The notes beneath the pieces are model-generated. The model saw nothing but the letters and a program-made list of their open reading frames with translations, was not told the origin of the DNA and ran no database searches. From positions 3,038,001-3,102,000 of the forward strand of contig OY969604.1 in the NCBI GenBank assembly GCA_963701325.1: 64,000 bases of DNA, read 5' to 3'. A program made the position numbers and the translations under genes. The DNA is from Bog-756 sp963701325. Its GTDB lineage: Bacteria; Actinomycetota; Acidimicrobiia; Acidimicrobiales; RAAP-2. Positions 7,755-14,398 of the stretch are shown here, in pieces (the first letter of the stretch is position 1; each line of letters opens with the position of its first letter).

Positions 7755-8483
7755 TCAGACGTCGTGTTGGCGCAGCAGGCGCTTGTGTTCACGGATCACC
7801 CCACGATCCTTTGCCGCCAGCAGCTGCGCGCGCTCCATGGCCCGGGTCACAACGGATTCCTCGCTCGCCAGTTCATGGGCGATTCCCGCCGACAGTGCGT
7901 CAGGTCCCGGGTACCGGCGGCCTGTCAGCAAGGACTCTCGCAGGGTCGCCTTGGGGAGGTGGGCGGCGACCACCTCGAACATCCTCGACGTCAACGGCAA
8001 TCCGAGATCGACCTCGGGAAGGCACCAGAATCCCCTGTCTTCACGCATGATGACGACGTCGTGTGCAGTCGCCAACATTGCGCCGGCAGCAAAGGCGTGG
8101 CCGTTGACAGCGGCCACGGTGATCGCCGGAAACTCGAGGATCCGGATCAAGAGCCGTTCGACCTCACCGAGGAACGTCTTGTCCCCGGCGCCCTCCCCGA
8201 CGACCCAATCGAGATCCAGTCCGTTGGAGTAGAACTTTCCAGAGCCGGTTGTCACCAGGGCGAACGGCTGGTCGCTCGGTTCGAGTCCGTCGAGCGCGGT
8301 GTGCCACGCGTCGATGCTTGTCCGATTGAAGCGGTTCTCTCCGGCGTCCATCCGGATCAGGGCCACATCTCCCTGCCGTTCGATTGCCAGCACTCGGGTC
8401 ACCTCGTCTTCCTGCTCTGGGTCAGCGGGGGGCACAGGTGAGGTTACCGACCCGTCCTCCGGCGTCTCGATCCCCCGAGACAA
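7755..8483 (-). CDS. Enoyl-CoA hydratase/isomerase family protein
   Basis: A 242-residue crotonase-fold protein. Visible are the substrate-CoA segment VTTGSGKFYSNGLDLDWV, the oxyanion-hole region AVNGHAFAAGAMLATAHDVVIM and the PEVDLGLPLT block. The Glu pair typical of true hydratases is not clear: the position after GHAFAAGAM is Leu rather than Glu, so isomerase or other crotonase chemistry is possible. It is the last gene of the operon that begins with the cNMP-binding gene at 11907, 3 nt after the FAD-dependent oxidoreductase. The first 25 residues are polar and weakly conserved, so the real start may be an internal GTG. A fatty-acyl-CoA substrate is presumed from the family only. Confidence 0.88.
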   Translation of the reverse strand: MSRGIETPEDGSVTSPVPPADPEQEDEVTRVLAIERQGDVALIRMDAGENRFNRTSIDAWHTALDGLEPSDQPFALVTTGSGKFYSNGLDLDWVVGEGAGDKTFLGEVERLLIRILEFPAITVAAVNGHAFAAGAMLATAHDVVIMREDRGFWCLPEVDLGLPLTSRMFEVVAAHLPKATLRESLLTGRRYPGPDALSAGIAHELASEESVVTRAMERAQLLAAKDRGVIREHKRLLRQHDV

Positions 8484-8486
8484 CGG

Positions 8487-9950
8487 TCAATCCCGGTGGT
8501 CGAGTGTTCTGGGCGATGCCGTCGGCAGACGGATCTTCAAGTCGGACAGGGCGGTCCGGGCGGCCCCGAGTCCGCACATTCCGTGGACCCCGCCACCGGG
8601 AGGGGTCGACGCGGAACAGAGGTAGATCCCCGCGATACCGGTCCGGTACGGGTTCCACCGCACAGTCGGGCGGAAGAGCGTCTGGCGCAGCGTGGCGGCA
8701 CCACCGTTGATGTCCCCGCCGACATAGTTCGGGTTGTGGCCCTCGGCTGCCTTTGCCGACGTGGTGACCCGGGCCAGCACGAGATCACGGAAGCCCGGTG
8801 CGAACCGCTCGATCTGCGCTTCGATCCGATCCGTCATGTCGACCGTCGAGCCCGAGGGCACATGACAGTACGCCCACAGCGTCTGTTGTCCATCGGGGGC
8901 CCGGCTCGGGTCGACGACCCCGGGTTGCACGACGATGCAGTACGGCCGCTCCGAGTGACGGTTGGCAGCCACCGCCGCTTCGCTTGCGGCCACCTCCTCC
9001 AGAGTCCCCCCGAGATGAACCGTCGCTGTGTCTCGGCAAGGCTCGGCCTGCCACGGGACCGGACCGGAAAGAGCCCAGTCGACCTTGCAGATGCCGGGTC
9101 CGTACCGGAATCTGTCGAGTGCCCGGCGCTCCCTGCGGGTCAGCCGGTCGCCGGCCAGTGCGACCAATTGCCGCGGGGTCACGTCGAGGAGCACGGTCGC
9201 CGCCCTGGGGAGCTCGTCGAGGGTCCTGATCCAGCGTCCTGTGGTGAGGCGACCCCCGAGGGACTCCAACTCACCCACCAGGGCGTCGACGAGCCGAGCC
9301 GAGCCGCCTTCGATCACCGGCCACCCCACCGAATGAGCCGTGGTGGTCAGCAGCATCCCGAATGCGCCGCTCAGGGGCGCCGACAGCGGGAGCATGGAGT
9401 GAGCTGCGACGCCGGCCAGCATCCCGCGGGCCTCCGGGGTGGCAAAGCGCTTCGCTACGAGGGTCGCCGGCAGGAGCCCGGGGAGACCGAAGCGAGCCAT
9501 GGCCACGGGATGGCGCGGTACCGACCGGAGGGGAGCCAGCGCGGTCGGGACGACGGACCCGGCGTCGCGCACCAGCGGGCCGAAGAGTCGCCGGTAGGGC
9601 ACGGCGTCCTCACCCAGCGTCTCCGCGGTTCTCTCCACCGAGCCCACCACCGCCGCGGCCCGCCCGCCGTCGAGGGGATGGGCGAAGGCGACAGGCGGCG
9701 TGCGCAGCGTCACCCCGCCGGCCGCGAGGTCGACGCCGCGGAAGAACGGCGATGCCGCCGCCAACGGGTGAACCGCCGAGCAGACATCATGGTGGAATCC
9801 GGGCAGGGTCAGGTCCTCGGTCCGGCACCCGCCGCCGGGAGTCTCGGACCCCTCGAAGACGTCGACCGTCAGTCCGGCTCGGGCCATGGTGACGGCGGCA
9901 GCGAGGCCGTTGGGTCCGGACCCGACGACGACGACATCGGGCGATCTCAC
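8487..9950 (-). CDS. Phytoene-desaturase-like FAD-dependent oxidoreductase
   Basis: A 487-residue flavoprotein. It opens with the dinucleotide-binding motif VVVGSGPNGLAAAVTMARAG followed by the FAD ribose Glu (DVFEGSETPGGGCRT), and ends with the FAD-binding C-terminal motif IYLCSASTPPGGGVHGMCG. This arrangement is that of the NAD(P)/FAD-dependent oxidoreductases in the phytoene dehydrogenase/PYROXD2 group rather than of dedicated carotenoid desaturases. No carotenoid genes are nearby. Its start overlaps the MBL hydrolase stop by 4 nt, tying it to the cyclic-nucleotide operon. The substrate is unknown; a lipid or isoprenoid is likely by family. Confidence 0.88.
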   Translation of the reverse strand: MRSPDVVVVGSGPNGLAAAVTMARAGLTVDVFEGSETPGGGCRTEDLTLPGFHHDVCSAVHPLAAASPFFRGVDLAAGGVTLRTPPVAFAHPLDGGRAAAVVGSVERTAETLGEDAVPYRRLFGPLVRDAGSVVPTALAPLRSVPRHPVAMARFGLPGLLPATLVAKRFATPEARGMLAGVAAHSMLPLSAPLSGAFGMLLTTTAHSVGWPVIEGGSARLVDALVGELESLGGRLTTGRWIRTLDELPRAATVLLDVTPRQLVALAGDRLTRRERRALDRFRYGPGICKVDWALSGPVPWQAEPCRDTATVHLGGTLEEVAASEAAVAANRHSERPYCIVVQPGVVDPSRAPDGQQTLWAYCHVPSGSTVDMTDRIEAQIERFAPGFRDLVLARVTTSAKAAEGHNPNYVGGDINGGAATLRQTLFRPTVRWNPYRTGIAGIYLCSASTPPGGGVHGMCGLGAARTALSDLKIRLPTASPRTLDHRD

Positions 9951-10896
9951 AGTTCGAGGACCGACCCTTCGACAGCGACGGTGACGGGAACCGTCGCTCG
10001 CTCGAATCGCCGGCTCAGGCCGTCGAGGGTGTCATCGGTGCGATCGGGCCGATGGTGGAAGAGGATCACCCGACCGACGCCGGCCCGTCGCCCGAGCTCG
10101 ACCGCATAGTCGGCGGCCGCGTGGCCGAAGGCGGCCTGCGCCGCCAACTCCTCGGGGAAGAGATGGGCATCATGGACCAGCACGTCGGCTCCGGCTGCAA
10201 GCTCGAGGGCGGACTGATGGTACTCCCCCCATCCGTCGGGTCCCGGACCGAGGGCGGTCGGGCAGTGGTCGGGAATGTAGGTCAGCACCGAGTGGCCGTC
10301 ACCGACCCGGAAGCCATACGTCCTCCCGCCCTTGTGGGGGACCTCGGCAATGTCGACCGAGAATCCCCCCCCGATCGGTGTGCTCGGCCGGTCGTCCCGA
10401 CCGGTCTCCTCGTCGTCGCCGTGCAATTCGTCGCCGTGCAACTCGAGGTGGCCCGGGTCCACGGTCCCGAATGTCCACGACCCGCGCAGCTCGCGGGGCG
10501 GATCGGGAAGTGCGGTGGGGACATCATCTTGGCGAGGACGGACTCTGCGTCCCCACCCGAGACGCTCCCGCGGCCGCCATCCGCGGGAGCGTCTTGGGTG
10601 GGGAGGAGGAGCGTCACCCGGGCGTCGGGGCGGTCACCCCCCTCGAAGAAGGGCAATCCCTGCACATGGTCCCAGTGGAGATGGGTGAGGAGGACGGTCC
10701 CGCAGAAGGCGTTCCCGTCGAGGAGCGGGGTCACCTGCCGGATACCGGTCCCGGCGTCGAGGACGAGGGTCGGCGCCGATCGGGGACCGCCCCCGTCAGT
10801 GCTCAGGGCCAGGCAGGAGGTATGTCCCCCATATCGGACAAATTGTGGTCCGGGGGCGGGCGTCGATCCACGAACCCCGCAGAGATGGACCCTCAC
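9947..10896 (-). pseudogene. MBL-fold metallo-hydrolase, frameshifted
   Basis: The 5' part (from ATG 10896) encodes a metallo-beta-lactamase fold: VRGSTPAPGPQFVRYGGHTSC, LVLDAGTGIRQV and the metal site LLTHLHWDHVQGLP (HxHxDH). The 3' part supplies YIPDHCP, the ligand-containing DVLVHDAHLF, FGHAAADYAVEL and VILFHHRPDRTD. The halves are in different frames and meet near 10470-10485, where one base appears to be missing; both are otherwise intact. The family includes cyclic-nucleotide phosphodiesterases and related phosphodiesterases. Lying 3 nt downstream of a cNMP-binding protein gene and opposite a nucleotide cyclase gene, it is a reasonable candidate to degrade a cyclic nucleotide. That function is inference. 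A sequencing error is a serious alternative to a true pseudogene. Confidence 0.82.
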
Positions 10897-10899
10897 ACC

Positions 10900-11907
10900 T
10901 CAGACGCGGTCGGCGTCTTCACGTCGATGTCCTTCGGCCAGTTCCTCGAGGGACGAACGGTCGAGTTGGTCGGCGTCCACCGAGGCCACCCGGCAGCGGG
11001 TCACGGCGACCACCGAGGAGGTGCGCGCCCCGTCCTCGAGATGGGCCCGCTCGCCGAGGAGGGCCCCCGGACCGTATTCGGCCAGTCGCTCCCCGTCGCG
11101 CTCCACCCGGACCACGCCGTCGAGCACGAGGAACACCCGCGTGTCGCTGACGTCCCCTTGCCGGACCACCGTCTTCCCGGCGGGAACCTCTTCGATGCGG
11201 GGTTTGGTTGTCGAGTCCATCAACTGGGCCGAGAGAGATCGCTCGAGTGCCGTCTCGACAGCGGTCACCAGGGCCTCGGAGTCCTCGTCGCCCCATGGGC
11301 TGTGCCGGCCGAACGACTTGCGGTACCAGTCGCGGAAGTCGGCGAGCCCCGACTTGTGCGACAACCGGCCGTCGCCGTCGTAGAGCCAGTGGCGTGGGAA
11401 CCGGCTGGCCCCGCTCATGGCCGTACTCACGCTTCCCCCCACGTGCAGGGTGAGGGTGAGCGTCGTCCAGACCAGGGGCGCCTGCCACTGGACGTACGGT
11501 CGCCGCCGGACCCGCCTCGGTGCCGGCAGCCCGGTGCGGCCGCCCGTCGTCTGGACGAACCTGACCCAGCCCTCACCGACCTCGGGTTCCTTCTGCAGGT
11601 CGGCCAGGGCGACGGCCTGGAAGCGGTGTCGCAATCCGGCCACGCTCACCGTGGTGGCCCCCATCAGACCGCCGCCGCTGTAGCCGCAGTCCACGATCCG
11701 CCCACCGTCATCGGTCTCGATCCAGGCCGTGAGCACGTTGGCGAACCGGAACTTGTCGGCCGCCCGCAGCGCATCGAGGTCATCGAGCGAGTCGGGCGGG
11801 GGATCGTCGTAGTGGGTGAACCCCATGTCGAACGCCAGCCGGGTGCTCCCCTCGACGGCCTCGGACGGGATCCATGAAAGCGATGTGACCGTGCTCGTGT
11901 GGCGCAT
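10900..11907 (-). CDS. Cyclic-nucleotide-binding domain protein with a novel N-terminal domain
   Basis: A 335-residue protein. The C-terminal third (about 225-325) is a CRP-type cyclic-nucleotide-binding domain: IEEVPAGKTVVRQGD, VFLVLDGVVRVERDG and a well preserved phosphate-binding cassette LLGERAHLEDGARTSSV with the key Glu and Arg. There is no helix-turn-helix after it. The first 220 residues (starting VTSLSWIPSEAVEGSTRLAFD, with many aromatic residues and GYSGGGLMG) match no domain I can name, and they have no signal peptide or membrane helix. It is the first gene of a four-gene operon divergent from the cyclase gene. It is best read as the effector that binds the product of the neighbouring cyclase. 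A -10 GATAAT ends 7 nt before the ATG. Confidence 0.85.
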   Translation of the reverse strand: MRHTSTVTSLSWIPSEAVEGSTRLAFDMGFTHYDDPPPDSLDDLDALRAADKFRFANVLTAWIETDDGGRIVDCGYSGGGLMGATTVSVAGLRHRFQAVALADLQKEPEVGEGWVRFVQTTGGRTGLPAPRRVRRRPYVQWQAPLVWTTLTLTLHVGGSVSTAMSGASRFPRHWLYDGDGRLSHKSGLADFRDWYRKSFGRHSPWGDEDSEALVTAVETALERSLSAQLMDSTTKPRIEEVPAGKTVVRQGDVSDTRVFLVLDGVVRVERDGERLAEYGPGALLGERAHLEDGARTSSVVAVTRCRVASVDADQLDRSSLEELAEGHRREDADRV

Positions 11908-11913
11908 GCTGTC

Positions 11914-11919
11914 ATTATC
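11914..11919 (-). promoter_or_regulatory. Candidate -10 of the cNMP-binding protein operon
   Basis: The minus strand reads GATAAT, one mismatch from TATAAT, ending 7 nt before the ATG at 11907, so the mRNA is probably leaderless. A weak -35 (TGTTCG) lies 17 nt upstream. Confidence 0.5.
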
Positions 11920-12003
11920 GGCGGCGCCCGGGAGGCCGAACAGTGTGGTGTCCGACCCCGGAGGGTGTACCTACTACCACAGGGTCTTGACCGGGTCGCC
12001 TCC

Positions 12004-12033
12004 TTGTCACAAAGCCTGCCAGATGCGAGAACT
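12004..12033 (+). promoter_or_regulatory. Candidate promoter of the receiver-cyclase gene
   Basis: TTGTCA at 12004-12009, an 18-nt spacer and AGAACT at 12028-12033, ending 7 nt before the ATG at 12040. The arrangement implies a leaderless transcript; there is no Shine-Dalgarno sequence. The divergent operon promoter is about 100 bp away. Confidence 0.45.
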
Positions 12034-12039
12034 GACGTG

Positions 12040-13425
12040 ATGGACCCGTCCCCCGCTGGCACCACGCCCACCGCCGCCACCGGCGAGGTCATCGACGTCT
12101 TCCTGGCCGACGACAACCTGATCGTCCGCGAGGGTGTGCGGGCGCTCATCGAGCGTCATCGTGATCTCACCGTGGTCGGCGTCGCTGCCGACTACGACGA
12201 GGTGGTGCAGGGGGCGATCGCATACGAGCCCCAGGTCCTGGTCACCGACATCCGGATGCCACCCTCGTTCAACCGCGAGGGCATCGATGCCGCCAAGGAG
12301 GTCCGCAAGCGCCATCCGGGGACCGGGGTGGTGATCCTCTCCCAATACGACGACCCCGAGTACGCGGTCTCGCTCCTGGCCGAAGGATCAGCCGGGTACG
12401 GGTACCTGCTGAAGGACCACATCGCCGAGGGCGACCAGCTGGTCGACGCCATCCGGGCGGTGGCGTCCGGAGGGACCGCTCTCGACCCGGCGATCGTCGA
12501 GGCCCTGGTCCGCCCCATGACCACCCACGGCGGGCTCGACGCGGCGGAGGAGGAGCTCCTCTCCCTGGTGGCCGAGGGAAAGCCGATCAAGGCCATCGCC
12601 GCCGCCCGGAAGTTGCCGGCCGAGGCGGTCGACGCCGAGGTCGAAGCCGTCTTCGTGAAGCTGGCCGAAGGAGTGTCCGCGGGAAACGAGGGCGCCCTGC
12701 AACGGTTGCGACTCCTCCACAAGGCCATCGTGGACCGCGAGGAGCAGGGGGAGACCCTGTCGCGTCTCCTTCCCGGAGGCCTCGCCGAGAAGCTCCGCCG
12801 CGACGGCCGCCACATCGGCGAGACCGAGCGGATGACGGTGACCGTGCTCATGAGCGACATCCGCGCTTACTCGACCATCGCCGAGCACGCCGATCCGAGT
12901 CAGCTGGCCGGGCAGCTCAACATCCACCGCGCGGCGATGAACACCGCCATCCTGGGGGAGGAGGGCACCGTCATGCAGTTCGTCGGCGACGCGGTGATGG
13001 CTGTGTTCGGCGCTCCCTTCGCCCAAGAGGACCACGCCGACCGGGCGGTGGCCGCGGCCGCCGCCATGCACGCGCGACAGCACGAGATCAACGGCAGGTG
13101 GGAGACGGAGGGTCTTCCCCCCTTCGGGCTCGGCCTCGGCCTGTCGACCGGTGAGGCCGCCGCCGCCCTCCTCGGATCGGAGGAGCGGCTCGAGTACACC
13201 CTGGTGGGCGACACGGTGAACCTGTCCCAGCGGCTCCAGCAGCTGGCCTCGGCGGGGGAGACGGTGCTGTCGGAGGCGACCCACCAGGCCGTGACCGTAC
13301 CGTTGGAGACCGTGAAGCTCCCCTCCCAGCTCGTCAAAGGGCGGGATACTCCGGTGGTCGCCTACAAGATCGAGGGCGTCGAGCACCCAGGTCCCGATGG
13401 GCGCGAACACGGTGTGGACCAATGA
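12040..13425 (+). CDS. Receiver - degenerate HTH - class III nucleotide cyclase
   Basis: A 461-residue signalling protein. Residues 15-155 are a receiver domain with phosphoacceptor Asp70 (LVTDIRMPP) and Lys125. Residues about 165-210 (EEELLSLVAEGKPIKAIAAA to EAVFVKLAEG) still align with a LuxR-type helix-turn-helix but have lost its TxRE and recognition-helix consensus. Residues about 235-450 are a class III adenylate/guanylate cyclase: metal Asp273 (MSDIRAYS) and Asp317 (FVGDAVMAVFG), and Asp391, Asn394 and Arg398 in YTLVGDTVNLSQR. The usual adenine-selecting Lys before VGD is Gln313, so substrate choice is open. The receiver is clearly paralogous to the NarL regulator at 19656-20339. ATG 12040 is chosen from the promoter spacing and from where receiver homology begins. 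Confidence 0.9.
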   Translation: MDPSPAGTTPTAATGEVIDVFLADDNLIVREGVRALIERHRDLTVVGVAADYDEVVQGAIAYEPQVLVTDIRMPPSFNREGIDAAKEVRKRHPGTGVVILSQYDDPEYAVSLLAEGSAGYGYLLKDHIAEGDQLVDAIRAVASGGTALDPAIVEALVRPMTTHGGLDAAEEELLSLVAEGKPIKAIAAARKLPAEAVDAEVEAVFVKLAEGVSAGNEGALQRLRLLHKAIVDREEQGETLSRLLPGGLAEKLRRDGRHIGETERMTVTVLMSDIRAYSTIAEHADPSQLAGQLNIHRAAMNTAILGEEGTVMQFVGDAVMAVFGAPFAQEDHADRAVAAAAAMHARQHEINGRWETEGLPPFGLGLGLSTGEAAAALLGSEERLEYTLVGDTVNLSQRLQQLASAGETVLSEATHQAVTVPLETVKLPSQLVKGRDTPVVAYKIEGVEHPGPDGREHGVDQ

Positions 13426-13471
13426 GCAGGCACCACGGGCGGCAACGAGGCAACAAGGAGAGCGGAGAGCC

Positions 13472-14215
13472 ATGACCGATCCATCCTCACCCCAGGCACT
13501 GGTCACGCGAGGTGTGCGCAAGACCTTCGAGGCCGAGAACGCGCCCGTGCGCGCACTGCGCGGCGTCGATCTGACCGTCACCACGGGGGCGTTCGTGGCC
13601 CTCATGGGACCGTCGGGTTGCGGCAAGTCGACTCTGCTCAACCTGGTGGCCGGGCTCGACGTCGCCGACGAGGGGACCATCGTGGTCGCCGGCGAGGACG
13701 TGACCGGGCGGAGCGAGGACGACCTCGCCCGCCTCCGGAGGCGCCACATCGGGATCGTCTTCCAGTTCTTCAACCTCCTCGAGGGAATGACGGTCCTCGA
13801 GAACGTGGCCCTGCCTGCCGTCATCGCCGGGCGGAAGCGCAAGATCGCCGAGTCGCGTGCCCGGGATCTCCTCGACCTGCTCGGCATCGGCGACAAGACC
13901 AACGCCGTTCCAGGCGTACTGTCCGGGGGACAGCGTCAACGGCTGGCCATCGCCAGGGCTCTGGCCAACGAGCCGACCCTGCTGCTTGCCGACGAACCGA
14001 CCGGCGCGCTCGACTCGGACGGCGGACAGGAGGTCATCGAGCTCCTGTCGCGGCTCCACCAAGGCGGCCAGACCATCGTGCTCGTGACCCACGATCCGGA
14101 CGTGGCCGCCGCCGCCGGGCGGGTGGTCCGCATGCGGGACGGCCGGGTCGTCGACGAGGGACTGGTCGCGGGGGATGCACCCGTCGGCGCTACGGATGTC
14201 CTCGAGGCTCGCTGA
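13472..14215 (+). CDS. ABC transporter ATP-binding protein (MacB/LolD type)
   Basis: A 247-residue ATPase of the MacB/LolD/BceA group: Walker A GPSGCGKST (about 46-54), Q loop in IVFQFFNLLEGMTVLENV, signature LSGGQRQRLAIARAL, Walker B LLLADEPTGALD and H-loop LVTHDP. This class works with long FtsX-fold permeases in efflux, lipoprotein release or peptide sensing rather than import. The ATG at 13472 follows AGGAGAGCGGAGAG. It lies 46 nt after the cyclase gene and is followed by a permease remnant and then a full permease at 14399. The substrate is unknown. Confidence 0.93.
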   Translation: MTDPSSPQALVTRGVRKTFEAENAPVRALRGVDLTVTTGAFVALMGPSGCGKSTLLNLVAGLDVADEGTIVVAGEDVTGRSEDDLARLRRRHIGIVFQFFNLLEGMTVLENVALPAVIAGRKRKIAESRARDLLDLLGIGDKTNAVPGVLSGGQRQRLAIARALANEPTLLLADEPTGALDSDGGQEVIELLSRLHQGGQTIVLVTHDPDVAAAAGRVVRMRDGRVVDEGLVAGDAPVGATDVLEAR

Positions 14216-14217
14216 CG

Positions 14218-14385
14218 GTGAACCGTGCCGGGCAGGGGACGGGGGCTCTCCCCGCTCCCGCGGTGCCGACTGTCTCGGTGGTCATCGTGGCACTCGGCGC
14301 ACTTGTCTTCGCCAACCTCGTCGGCGCCTACCCGGGTGTGGTGGCAGCCAGGACCCCGACCGCCCTGGTCCTCAGGTCCGAATGA
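14218..14385 (+). pseudogene. C-terminal remnant of an FtsX-type permease
   Basis: A 55-codon frame from GTG 14218, directly after the ATPase gene. Its last 45 residues align with the last 45 of the intact permease that follows: VVIVALGALVFANLVG against VALGVVALAVLLLVNLV, and ARTPTALVLRSE against ARTPTALVLRAE at the stop. It contains one hydrophobic helix and nothing upstream of it. The simplest explanation is that the ATPase once had a different paralogous permease next to it, of which only the tail survives after a deletion. It could also be expressed as a small one-helix protein, but no ribosome-binding site supports that. Confidence 0.72.
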
Positions 14386-14398
14386 CCGGGACCGAGTG

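Noticed and set aside
8496..10109. A 537-codon plus-strand frame across the FAD oxidoreductase
   Set aside because: The minus-strand flavoprotein with clear FAD motifs explains the region; the plus frame has no recognisable features.
10896..13425. CBASS-type anti-phage defence system around the cyclase
   Set aside because: The cyclase is a class III adenylate/guanylate type, not a CD-NTase, and there is no effector nuclease, phospholipase or membrane pore gene beside it.
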